A DNA stretch of 64,000 bases from Cryptomeria japonica (taxonomy: Eukaryota > Streptophyta > Pinopsida > Cupressales > Cupressaceae), in the NCBI RefSeq assembly GCF_030272615.1, contig NC_081408.1, positions 67,003,546-67,067,545 on the forward strand, written 5' to 3'. The notes under the pieces were generated by a model. That model searched no databases and was not told the origin of the DNA. It was given only the letters and a program-made list of their open reading frames with translations. Positions within the stretch are counted from its first letter, which is position 1, and every line of letters begins with the position of its first letter. The position numbers and the translations under genes were made by a program. Below are positions 22,149-34,271 of this stretch, one piece after another.

Positions 22149-25100
22149 ATGGCTTGCACATCTCATACCAGTTCTAGTGCATTTGTCGAGTCTGCAAGTT
22201 TTAATCAGTGAAAGTCCAAGTATAATGCCCTATCACAAGTTTTGGCTAGTGTGATAGTAGAAGAGGGAATTTTTGACTACATAGATTGAAAGATTGAAGA
22301 CCTAGGGTCTGTAGCTATCCACTCCCAGTTAGGTTTATTTTGTGGAAAGGATAAGAAGATCAAACCAGAGTTTAATATTTTGGAGAAGAAGAAGCTCCAC
22401 AATGTTGTTTACTTCCTGGAGGATTTCAAAGAGGATCATATAAGGATCATTCTGAGCAGAGTCCATGGTGATAAGATGTACTTGGAGAGAACACATGATA
22501 TCATGCCTCAAGCAATTCATACAGTCACTAGATTATACAACATAAGGGAAGTGCCAACCCTAAGGACAATAAGCAAAACTAAAATGTCCAAGCTCACTGG
22601 TTCAGTGAGTGACTCACGAGGCATGATAGTCAATTCTATCAAGGATGATTTGGTGAAGTATGCATGTATGGTGATTAGATACTAGACATTCTCAGCTAGT
22701 AGAATTAACTCTGTGTCTGCTACAGTGGTAAATGTCACTTACCAGATGATAAAGGAGGATGCATCATTTGATTTGTGCACTGGTATGCAGAGACAACTCC
22801 TATTGAATCTAAAGTCGATCAAACAGGATAATGCACTAAGGTTCAAGTTTGGACAACTATTGGTTGGGTTGTTCTTCTATTTCCAAGGCTACTTTCTAGT
22901 AGTAGGAGATGTCCAGTGGTCTGCTGACCAATCGGTGACCAAGCAAATCAAGGAAAGCATTGAAGCAATTAGAACCGGCTACCCTGATATTCTGAACAAG
23001 TATTTTGATGAGTTCAGATAGAAAATGAGCCAAAGAATGAGGATATTAGGTGACATCATCAAGAAATATGAAGATGATATCTATTTCACCATCCAAATAG
23101 ATAAATGTATAATGGAGGTTGTTGAGCCTAGACAAGAAGAAGTGGAGCCAATGGGCTATGAGGTGATGTACGATATGCTAGAAGGGTATACCTCTACCCT
23201 TATTGCCTCACCTCATGATCCTAAGACTAAGAGGACCAGAACCTATCTGGAAATGGTTACACTGGTCGAGGAACCCTCTACAAAGAAAGGAAAAGAACTT
23301 GTAGTGAAGAAGGCAAAGGCAGTGCCTACAACATAAGCACTGGTTACTACTACAACTCCAAAAGTGACCAAGTGGTCACCAGCCAAGAAGAAACTGGAAG
23401 CAACACCAGCTAAAGTGTTTGAGAGAAAGAGGAAGACAAGGAATACCTCTCCAGACTCAGAAGAAATTGTGTCTGAGGAAAAGACAAAGAAAACACGTCA
23501 AGCAAAGAGAAAGACAAAGAATGAACCGACTTCATTTGCACTGGTAAATATAGATATCTCTTCCTATAAACCTTTGACACATTGTCAAAGAATAATAAAG
23601 AATATTAGGAGAAAAGTGCTACATGAATTAATTGAGTGTTTTGATGACTTTAATGATGATGAAAAGGAAGCAGTTGAAAAGGAAATAATTCAGTATTTAT
23701 GTGTTAATGACCGGTCACCCTTAGAGATTAAACCTTAGACACTAGATTCTTTATATATATCATTAGGTAATAGATGGCGCATTGCCATAGAAAAGGAATA
23801 GGAAATTAGGGAGAAAGTTTTTGCACAGTACTTTCCCGACCTATCAAATTCTAAATTATTTGATGTTATTGACCAAAATAAAGGACTCTTCTTCACTAGA
23901 AGAAGAAGACTCTAGCTATTAGAAAGTAGAGTTGATGATGTCAAAAAAGACACTCATCTGTATATGAGAACCACTATCTAGTCTCACAAAGCGCATCTAT
24001 CCAACCGGCAAGCTAAAAAAGAACTACTTATATCCAAACTAGATGAAGTATTTGATGATGAAGGAAATCCAGTTGTTGAACCGATCGACACCATTGATGT
24101 CGATGCTCTGGACATAGAGGTTGTTACTTAGGAAACACCATCTAAGGCAATAGGATAGGAGCAATAGGCTAAACAGGTTGATAAGCAAGTCGAGGACAGA
24201 CAAGAAGTGGCAAAGGAAGAGGCTGAGAAAAGGAAAAAGGATGAAGAAGAGAAGTGAAAAAAGGATGAAGAAGAGAAAAAGAAGAAAGTTGAAGAGGAAA
24301 AGAACAAGAAGGATGAAGAAGAGAAAAAGAAGCAAGAAGATGAAAAGAAAAAGATAGAAGAGGAAGACAAGGAAGAGGAGAAGAGGAAGGAAGCAAAGAA
24401 GAAGAAGAAGGAAGAGGAAGAAAAAGAAGAGGAAAAGAGGAGAGAATCAGAGAAAAGGAAGAAGGAAGAAGAGGACAAAGAAGAGGAGAAAAAGAAAGAA
24501 GTAGAGAAGAAAAAAGTAGAGGAGGATAAGGAAGCAACGGAGAAGAAGAAAGTGGAAGAGGACAAGGTAGGAGAAGTGGAGAAGAGCACCCAGATGGAGA
24601 CTCTGAAGGCAATCGGGAGTCAAGCTAAATCAGCTGATCTCACCAGTCCTATCGATCTCCAGTCTGCAAGTAAAATGGAGCTAATGTAGAGCATCAAGGT
24701 TGCTCAAGAGCACCTTGAAATCATTCAAAGGAAGAAGGAGCAGGATGTAATTCAAGCTATTATGGAAACTCTTATTGGTTTGATACCTAGTACAAATCTT
24801 CCCAACACCGATTCATCACTAGCTAAACTTAAGCTCTTATGCACAGTAGTGGATGATTAGGTGCAAAGCCTAGAAGAGGCAGTAGAGGTAAATGTCAAGA
24901 AGGAGCATCAAAAAGCTCTTAATATAGCTCTGGTGAAGAACTTGAATGACCTTTGGTTTGAACTAAAGAAAGAATAAAAGGATATAAGGGATGCTCTGGA
25001 TGAGGGGAATCTGCTACTCAACAAGATCTGCCAACCCCATTTGTTCTATGATGATGTGCTAGCTTAGAAGCAAAAGCTTCAAATGGACTTGCAATCCTAC

Positions 25101-25460
25101 ATGAGCAGATTCAAGCCACCTTATGATTCCTTTATAACTTATGCGAAAACCGTTCACCGATTTCACATCCAGTCAGCAAAAATGGAGCAAGAGATCAACA
25201 CTCGGTCTAGATATTTATAGGAGCTACAACTGGTTCTACTCCCACAATTGCAAATTCTTTAGAAGTGCTATCTGAACCTTGATGCCTTAACAGTTACACA
25301 TGAGATGAGCATAATTGATGCCATGGAAGAACAGGTCTCCCAGATGCAAATAGAGCAAGAAGTAGCCATCTCCCTACTTGAGTCCTAGTCTTTGTCAATG
25401 AAACAATTATTGCAAGACTTTAAATCTATTTTTGACAAGTATCATTCCTTATTGTCATAA
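22149..25460 (+). pseudogene. ORF2 of element B: large protein of unknown function
   Basis: The ATG at 22149 begins a frame of about 1,100 codons that ends with TAA at 25458, in one frame with some 20 stops and no indel. Four parts are visible. (1) An N-terminal globular region to about 23250 contains KLHNVVYFL, RVHGDKMYL, IKDDLVKYACMVI and YPDILNKYFDEFR. (2) A Lys-rich linker with SYKPLTHCQRIIKNIRRKVL near 23570. (3) A Glu/Lys tract (about 24210-24590). (4) A C-terminal helical region ending FKSIFDKYHSLLS. No RT, integrase, protease or membrane segment was seen. I do not recognise the family. A link to plant transposon-associated domains is conceivable from the N-terminal layout, but unproven. 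ORF2 of G is alike from start to stop. Confidence 0.75.
24180..24590 (+). repeat. Low-complexity Glu/Lys codon tract in ORF2 (element B)
   Basis: Runs of GAAGAG and AAGAAG codons encode an almost pure Glu/Lys helix. The tract explains the long Ser/Phe-rich open frames on the other strand, which are not genes. Confidence 0.9.
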
Positions 25461-25747
25461 AATTTTATTTTTTTAATATCAAATGAAAACAGGGTTGTTC
25501 AGCTGTACTTTGTCATTATTGGCAAAGGGGGAGAAGAATTCTATTTGGAAGAAGTATTTGGTAATCAAAATTTTGATTATATGCTCTAAATATCTCAATG
25601 TTTGTGCTCTATATGCAAAAGTGCTATACATTGTATTGTTAAAGGGATAGTGTATATGCATAGGGGGAGCAATTTTGCTAATGGCATGATTTTGTTGTAA
25701 AACACTTAGATGTCAAAATTTTGTTTTCCTAAGTGTTGCCATCAATG

Positions 25748-25761
25748 CCAAAGGGGGAGAT
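25748..25761 (+). promoter_or_regulatory. Polypurine tract of element B
   Basis: CCAAAGGGGGAGAT lies directly before the 3' LTR start TGTTGG at 25762. Confidence 0.85.
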
Positions 25762-26842
25762 TGTTGGTATTTTTTATGTTTATGCTGTGATTGTCATTGA
25801 TGGACACACACTTGCATTGAGATCACTTTTGTATGAATAAGTTAAAGCCCAACCAATACTTGTTCCAACTGGTATGATGCATTATAGTCCTTAGGCTATT
25901 GGTGTTTTGTAGAATGTGTTTCCTGGTCTAAAGCGGCATGTTGACCCCAAGCAGTACGAGGGACTAAAGCATCATAACACATTTTTAACAGTCTTCATTT
26001 TTGTCAAACCGACAACTGAGATTTTGTATGAACCGGTAATACTCTGCGACGAGTTACCAATCGGCATTTTGTGATGAGTTACCATCCACCAATTGTTTGA
26101 TGGTGCCAACACATTAATAGTGCTTTTTGTGTCATGTTACCAAGTATGTCCAAGTTCATTGAACCTAGGGAATTGTAATGTAATCCTATTGGACTGACAT
26201 GAAATCAAATTCCTTTATAAGGACATCATGTCTAGGGTTTTAGGTTGTTGATGTGGTTGTAGCAAAAGTTTATGTTGTTTCTAGGGTTCAAGGTGGTTGA
26301 GGAGTTGGAGAGAATATGAATGTAAAGAAGACTGAAGTAATGCTAGAGTACATTAAGAATGAGCTATCAAGGATCTAATCAAGCAGTCTGTGCTATTAGC
26401 TAGATCAAACACTTGTTGATTACTCACATCTTTGACAAGTTTGTAGCCCTTAACCAGGTAGGCCCAAAAGGCTTTTGTAAATCCTCTAGCAATGTAGTCT
26501 TTAATCAGACTTATCTCCTAACAAAGATTGAGATTCGTAACAGGATCGATTCTGGTAAAGAACATTGTAAGACCTTAACTGGTCTGGTTCCTATTCTGCA
26601 GATAGTTACTTGTGAGTTCCATCTCACCATGGTTTTTCCCATTTGGGTTTCCATGTCAAAATCTCTTGTGTTATGGTGTTTGTGTTTCTGTGGGTGAATG
26701 CATTATTAGCTATTTGGTTTGCATGTTTGTTAACCGATTTGTCTGCTAAACTATTTTACCGATTTACTGTTAGTCTTGCAAAGTGTTTAAGTGCAAATAT
26801 TTTTGGCATACTAATTCACCCCCCTCCTCTTACTATTCATCA
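25762..26842 (+). repeat. 3' LTR of element B
   Basis: It runs from TGTTGGTATT to ATTCATCA and matches 19325-20410. It is followed by GTACAA, the presumed target duplication. Confidence 0.88.
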
Positions 26843-26848
26843 GTACAA

Positions 26849-28474
26849 GGCATTGAATAAACTATTTATAAATTCCCCCTAACTAAACCAAATTCAGACC
26901 ATTAATTAAATAAATAAATTGTACTTGTTTAACTAAATCTTCTCTCACATTTAAATAAATTAATATTTATTTAAATCCCCCAAAATCCCATCTCTCACAT
27001 TTAAATAAATTAACATTTATTTAAATCACCTTTATCCTCCACCCACTTGCATTTTCCTACAAATGCAAGTTGCACAACTATTTTAAATAAATAAATTATT
27101 TATTTAAAATCCTATTTATCCTCACCCAATTGAATTTAATGGTTTCCCTTAAAGTCTTCAAACTTAATGGCTTCCTTCTAGAGTCTTCTCAAGCCTTTAA
27201 TGGTTTTCCTTAAAGTCTTCAAACTCAATGACTTCCTTCTAGAGTCTTCTTAAGCCTTTAATGGTTTCCCTTAAAGTCTTCAAACTTAATGGCTTCTTTC
27301 TAGAGTCTTCTTAAGACTTTAATGGTTTCCCTCAATGTATTCAAGCATTTATTGCTTTATCTTCCTTTTTCTCATGTAAATAAATTAAGATTTGTTTAAA
27401 TACAATCCAAAATTCATATTCACATTTAAATAAATTAATATTTATTTAAATATATATCCAAATGCAAATTACAGTATTTAATTGAAATAAATGATATTAT
27501 TTTATTTAGAAAATCCCAAAATTCCTCCCACTTGCATTCTCCTACAAAATCCACCTGCATGTGTAAATCCCTTCTAGATTTTTCTAACTCCTTCTAATTA
27601 GCCTAATCCTATCCTAATCATTATCACATTCCTAAATAAAAGGAAGTCACTTCTCAAAAACCTCCAAAGTCTTCAATAACCATTAAAGGCTCTTACATAA
27701 CCATTTATGGTTAACTCACCTTTTACCTTTGGTTAGAGACTTTCCTCTAACTTAACCATCCTTTTGACTCAGGGATCTCTTCAAATGATTTATTTCTTTG
27801 ACTAAGGTAACTGTTTAACCCTTGTACATTCATTTATCCCTTGGATAAAAGGAATATCAATTAACTTAACCCTAACCCAACCCCCTAGGGTAACCATCAT
27901 GTCCCCTCAAGCACTTAATGCTCCTTATCTCTCCTCTCAAGCCTCCTCATGGTGACACTTGTAAACATGGGATTGAGTTGAAAGTCTTACATGGATTGAA
28001 TATCTTTCAATCCTAACCCTTGTTAAGATTCTTCAATCTTAACGCTTCATTTCCCCATTTCTTCTATAAATAGAACCCTTCTCCTCAAGAAAAGGAGGAA
28101 GTATTAGAGTATTGTTGTTATACTGGTATTAGCATAGAGATTTTCCATAGCATCACTATCTAACACTTGCATAGAATTTGTTTATCATATTCAACCATCT
28201 TGAATATCCATATGGTATCCATGGCTAGTGCTAAAAGCTAGGAGCTACACTCATTTGGGACTTGGAGAGGGGAGAAACAAGGGAGGGGCATCAAAAGGCA
28301 TCATGGAAGCATCTTAGGGAGGCTCTTCTCCTTTCTTCTATTTTGTTAAACTTCTTTCATGCTTTTTGAAATCTCTTTTGATATGTTTGGAATGGTTTTT
28401 AGTTCTTTGTTATAGTTTTATGGTTGAAACTAACTTATTAACATTGAACTTTGTTGTTGCCTTATCTAATGAAA
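26849..28474 (+). repeat. 5' LTR of element C, 5'-truncated
   Basis: It matches the 3' copy from CCAAATTCAGACC (26888) to TTGTTGCCTT. A TATAAATAG promoter lies near 28067. The first part is lost or unrecognisable next to element B. Confidence 0.85.
27138..27340 (+). repeat. 61-bp tandem repeat in the element C LTR (5' copy)
   Basis: About 3.3 units of a 61-bp sequence, each starting AATGGTTTCCCTTAAAGTC and containing CTTCTAGAGTCTTCT. The same array is in the 3' LTR at about 34639-34840. Confidence 0.85.
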
Positions 28475-31400
28475 TTAACCTGATCGATGAGGTAAGGCCC
28501 ATTATCCATGCTGAAGTCATCCAATGGAACCAACCTAATCCCCCATGCCTTGACCATTTCGAAAATGATGAGGTGATTATTGACTTTTTGAAATTACAGG
28601 ATAACATATCAAGCAAGGATCACAAAGCTGTTTTCACCATTGAACTTAATAGCACAACCTACTTTGGGGCGGATGCCAAACCTTTGAGCTGCAAAAATAT
28701 AACAATAAAACATGGATCTTCTAGTCAAAACCATATTGTTGCACTATTTGATCCCACAAAAGTGAAAAGAAAGATCGTATCCAATGGTTAAAACCTCTCT
28801 GAGGTGCTTAAGGATGAAAGGTTTGACATCCCCCCCTCTAGTACATAGTATGAATGATTCTCATTGAAGAAACAAAAGAATACAACTTGGGGACTCTTGA
28901 AACTCCTCACCACATACATTTGAAATCTCTTTTGACTCCAGAGGAACAACCTAAGTTTGTTGAATTCTTCCAAAAATGCCAGATCAACTTTACATGGTCA
29001 TATGTAGACATGCCTCAACTTGATCCTAAGTTAGTCATGTATCATCTCACTATAGCAGAAGGATCTAAGCATGTCAAGCAGAAGCTTTGCAAGATGCATC
29101 CCCAAATTACGGTACCAGTCAAAGGAGAAATTAAGAAACTCTTGGATGTTGGTTTCATTAGACCAATTGATTATGCAGATTGGATCTTGAATCTCCAATA
29201 TTGTGCCTGTTGGCAAACCAAATGGGGGCATTTGTATCTATACTGACTTTAGAGATCTAAACAAGGAATGTCCTAAAGATGACTTCCCCCTACCAAACAT
29301 TGACATGATCATAGACCTAATAGTAAGACATGCCATGCTCTCTCTCATGGATGGCTTTTTAGGGTACAACCAGATAAAGATTGCACCAGAGGATCAACAT
29401 AAGATGACATTCACATATCCTTGGGGAACATACTACTGGAATATAATGCCTTTTGGTATAAATAATGTAGGAGTGACCTATCAAAGAGAAATGACCACCA
29501 TATTTCATGATATGATGCATACCATAATGGAAGATTATGTTGATGACTTACTGGCAAAATCACTCACAAGAGAAGGTCATCTAGAAATATTAGAGAAAAT
29601 CTTAAATAGACTAGAACAATATCATGTTCGACTCAACCCAAAGAAATGTGTCTTTGGAGTAACCTTAGGGAAGCTTCTAGGATACATTATCTCAAGAAAA
29701 TGCATTGAGGTCGATCGTGCTAAAGTCAAAGCAATCATAGACATGCCACCTCTAAAGAACATCAGTCAGCTAAGGACATTACAAGGGCAGCTACAATCCA
29801 TCCAAAGATTCATTGCACAACTAGCAGATAAGTGTCACCCCTTTACACACCTACTACACAAGAACATCCTCTTTCAATGGGATGCCAGATGCCAGCAAGC
29901 ATTCAAGATGCTTAAAGATTATCTCATGAATACACCATTGTTGATCCCACCAGATCCAAATAAACCTCTATTACTCTATATATCAACAACTAATACAACA
30001 TTGGGAGTGCTACTCACTCAACATAATGCAGAAGGGAAAGAGGGTGTTATTTACTACATCTCTCGCACACTAGTAGGCTATGAACTCATTTACACACCTA
30101 TTGAGAGAGCTTGCCTAGTAGTAATATTACCAACCACTAAACTGAGGCACTATCTATTAACACATAAAGTACATCTCGTTGCCAAGATCGATCCACTAAA
30201 GTACTTACTTAGGAAAGGAGCATTGATAGGCTGCTTGGCCAAATGGATCATTATTCTAAGTGAATTTGACATCAGGTATGTGGACCATAAGGCTATCAAG
30301 GGCCAAGTTATTGTAGATGAGTTGGCCGATGCACCCCTCATAAGTGATCATCCTCTTGTTTCCAACTTTCTAGATAAAGAGATATTCATGATCACAGAAG
30401 CACAACCATGGAAACTATACTTTGATGGCTCATACACTAGGCATGGATCAGGGGCAGGCTTTCTATTTATCACACCTTGAGGTGACACCATCCCAAAGTC
30501 TTACAGGCTCACATTTCCATGCACGAACAACATAGCAGAATATGAGGCCTTGATCATAGGACTCAGACTTTCAATACAATGGAAACTAAAATAGTTACAA
30601 ATATATGGTGTCTCCCAACTGGTCATCCAACAAGTCACAGATGAATATCAAACCAAGGATGACAAACTCATGCCATACAAGAAAATGGTGGACAATTTAA
30701 AGACATAATTTACTACTATCACCTTTGAGCAGATACCTGGAGATAAGAACTGAGTTGTTGATGCCATGGCTACCATTGCATCTCTCCTAGATCTTCCACA
30801 TAATTCAACACGCTATGAGTTCTTGGTAGAATAACTTTGGATTCCTGCTTATGATATCCTTGAAACCGAGATGATATGTCACCTTGTTAGTTTTGAATCC
30901 ATATAGTATGGTGATTTCTACACCTATCTACATGATCACACACTTCCTCCCAACCAATCGAATGACCAACACAAAACCTTCATTCGCCAAACTGCTTGAT
31001 ACACCATCATTGTTGAAACCCTATACCGATGTAGTCTTGATGGTACTCTCCTTTGATGTTTGAAATGGGATGAGATAAAAAAGGCCTTGGAAGAGGTACA
31101 TGAAGGAATTTGTGGAACTCATGCAAGCGGTCCTTCACTAGCAAAGAAGATCATATGCATTGGAAACTATTGGCCATCCATGGAAAAAGTCTCCTATTAT
31201 TCTATCAAAAAATGCAAGAAATGCCAAGTTCATGGAGACCTGATACATGCACCAGAATAAGAACTACAACCAATCACAACACCATGGCCCTTTTGCCAAT
31301 GGGGACTTGACCTTGTGGGTAAAATCTATCCATCTTCATCCAACGACCACAAATTCATTATTATAGGCACCAAATACTTCACAAAGTGGATCGAAGTTAT

Positions 31401-32159
31401 TCCACTTACCCAACTCATAGACAAGCAGATCGCCTCATTCATCCTTAATTACATCATCTACTAGTATGGTTTACCCATGTCCATCATCATAGAGAATGGT
31501 CTTCCTTTCAAGAATCGGGATGTCCCTGAACTTTGTGAGAAGTTTCACATCCAACACCGCTTTTCGACTCCCTATTACCCACAAGGAAATGGTCAGGTTG
31601 AAGCATCAAACAAGAACATATTAAGAATCCTCAAGAAGATAGTCAATGATGTCGATTGTAATTGGCATGTTCAATTGAATCCAACACTATGGGTGTATCA
31701 AACTAGCATTCGAACGCCTATAGGCGCAACTCCCTACTCACTAGTCTATGGAGCAGAAGCCATCCTTCCTATTTAGGTTGAGATACCATCTCTAAGTGTT
31801 TCCTTGCACAATCTCATCGATGACGAAGCCTACAGAGTATCATGTCTTTAAGACTTAGAGCTACTTGATTAGAAGCGACAAGCTACATACAACCACCTCA
31901 ATGCCTATCTGCAACACATGAGCAAGAGCTATAATCATCGAGTTATACCTCATACATTTGAGGTAGGTGATCTTGTTCTTCGAGAGAATCCTTGTAACCA
32001 ACCAAATAGAGAACATCAAGGAAAGTTTGAATCAAACTGGTTGGGTCCATATGTTATAACTACTATATTTGGGTCCGGGGCATATCAGTTGGCTACTTCA
32101 TAAGGAGAACCACTAGCAGATCCAATCAATAGCATGCACCTCAAATGGTTTTATACATA
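28475..32159 (+). pseudogene. Tat/gypsy RT, dual RNase H and integrase (element C)
   Basis: An acidic linker (28475-28790) is followed by RT with TDFRDLNKECPKDDFPLPN (near 29240) and a YVDD box near 29535. Then come the gypsy RNase H (to about 30330), the archaeal-type RNase H from YFDGSYTRHGSG (30420) and integrase (31100-32159). A frame change near 28800-28850 (C run) and a 7-bp insertion near 29190 shift and restore the frame; the rest stays in one frame with about 14 stops. In the integrase core, the TDNG motif of element 1 reads IENG (near 31490), so a catalytic Asp is lost. The frame ends at 32157-32159. It is inactive. Confidence 0.87.
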
Positions 32160-34258
32160 AACCATGTAGATCATCAGAGTCCCCTACATACCAGAAAAAC
32201 ACCAAAAACATTTAGATAAATGTCTTGAAGAAAAAACAAAAAACTCAAAATAGTAAATAAAAATCATGCATCCAAATGGTGAACAACCACTCTAGTGGCA
32301 CCTTGGGTAAGTGCGATGGTGAAAAACTGGAAAACAGGCGCCACTTGTAAAGGTTATGGCTCCATTATCTTTTATACTTGTTGCAATCACATTCATTGCA
32401 TCCACTCATCCATCATTCAAACCATGGCTTGTTATTGATCTGCAATCAAGGATAGTACTTCATGCGTCTTGTATCCTGCTTTTTCATAGTCATGTCTAAA
32501 CTGGAAGCAATGCCCTTAATGTATTTGGTGAAAGTGGATTATGCATTACTTGTGATTCATTGAGTTCTTCATTCAAAACTATCTCACAAAATACCAAAAT
32601 CATTCAAAAAAATTGTCTCAGAAAATACCAAAAACATTCAAAAACACTCACAAAATCCAAAAAACATCATAAAATCATCAAAAATAAATCAAAATCGTGG
32701 CAAACACCTTGTACATACCCATCCAAGTAGATACTAAACAAACATTGTGAAATATTCAAACAATGACCACTAAATCAAATCAACCAAACAATCAACATCA
32801 ACATGCCAACTGTCTTAACAAGGATACATCCTTCCTTACCAAAATAAAGACAAAGATGACATTTTTTTTGACAAGAAAATTATGTTTAGGCTATCAAGTA
32901 CTTGGTCGGTTTCTTAGTTATTTATTCATTTATATTATGTTCCTATGCTACTCTGAGATATCCACAAGTGATTAGAGTAGTCGGGATTGTTCCTAAGTAT
33001 CATTTTTTTTGTACATCTTCTATGAATTATTCCAATGAAGTTTTGGGGTGTGTACTAATGGTGTCTACTTGGGAAGTTCACTAAGCTATGTGATCTTATG
33101 CAAAATATAGTCATGGATCACTATGGCTTGTTGACTATAGTGTATACCTCGACCATATGAGCATGAACCATTATGGAGGGTCCATATTCTTTATTCTTTA
33201 TTTATGTTGCTTGCTTGTAGGTATAATGCTCCATCCTTGGTTCCTACTACCTCATCCAAGATTGATACTACCATGCTCAATGATGGAAATATATTAAATC
33301 ACTATGGATTGTCATTCCATCTCATCTATATATATTGTATTTCATTGTATTACATCCATCCATACATTCATAATAGTTGCATATCATTCATACATATTAA
33401 TGACAATAGATGCATAATCTATTTTTCTCTTCTTCTATCTAACATCAAACATCATCATAATCCCTTCATCATGTCCCATCAACCCAATCAAGCCAATTAC
33501 TCTATCTACACAGACACATCGACTCACACACACCTGGACTATCAATAGATACTCTGATCAAGTATCTTTGGGTCTCAATAGGTAATCGATTATGGTAAAC
33601 CTAGACTACAACATGCATTTATCATAATGACCTAGTCTCAATGGGGCTGCTATGATTCACCATAACCATCCATCACAACACACACACTATCAATTGATCA
33701 ATCAATCCAGCATAATCACAATAGATAATTACATCAATTATCTAAGTCTCAATGAGTATTTTGCTTCCTATACCTTGACTTCATCAGGCAATTACATCAA
33801 TTGTCTAAGTCACCAATATGTCACTTTGATTCACTTACCTAGACTTTATCTTGTCCAAGCAAACAACTGACATCAACTATCATGCTTTGACTTGACCACG
33901 GCAATTAAACCAATTGGACCAGGTTGCTCAACTAATTTTGATCAATTGTATAGTATCAATCAAAAGCACAAACACTACATTTTCATTGTATCTCCTACAT
34001 AACCTATGGGTACTCATTGGCTTTCCATTTCTCCGTATTCACTCTGTTTTCTTCTATTCTTTCACCATTCTTGCTAATTTCTTCTATTCTACCTCCCCTC
34101 CACTTCTCATTCTTTTTCGAGAGATTGCTAGATTTTTTGAAAATTTTCAGCCCATCTGTTGAGGGGGCATACCACCCACTAAATTGAGATTTATGGGGCA
34201 TATTTCTTCAAACCTATTCCTCTTTCTTTGAAACAACGCAATAAAACTACACCATCTC
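32160..34258 (+). other. 3' untranslated region of element C
   Basis: It holds the conserved block at 32305-32360 shared with element 1 and then AT-rich DNA. GAGGGGGCAT and TGGGGCAT motifs near 34160-34200 also occur before the LTR of element 1. Small open frames show no known motif. No PMD remnant is visible on either strand. Confidence 0.6.
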
Positions 34259-34271
34259 AAAGAGGGGCAAA
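34259..34271 (+). promoter_or_regulatory. Polypurine tract of element C
   Basis: AAAGAGGGGCAAA precedes the LTR start TGTAGTC at 34272, as in element 1. Confidence 0.85.

Larger units (their letters stand above)
19325..26842 (+). mobile_element. Element B: complete non-autonomous LTR retrotransposon (gag + ORF2, no pol)
   Basis: Two similar LTRs (19325-20410 and 25762-26842) flank a primer-binding site, gag, ORF2 and a polypurine tract. The flanks GTATAA (19319-19324) and GTACAA (26843-26848) look like a target duplication with one C-to-T change. RT, integrase and protease are absent in all frames. It belongs to the same family as G: the LTRs share GACATGAAATCAGATTCC and TATAAGGACATCATGTC, and ORF2 is alike throughout. 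It is the only full copy of the family in the window. Confidence 0.85.

Noticed and set aside
24039-24612. Long reverse-strand open frames rich in Ser, Phe and Leu
   Set aside because: They are the complement of the Glu/Lys codon tract of ORF2 in element B and have no motif. The same applies to 61752-62132 in G.
27138-27340. Regular 61-bp array considered as CRISPR
   Set aside because: The units are contiguous with no unique spacers, occur in both LTRs of one plant retrotransposon, and no cas genes exist here.
33204-33548. 114-codon ORF in the 3' region of C
   Set aside because: His/Ile/Tyr-rich low-complexity translation without motif, in a region that is non-coding in the related element 1.
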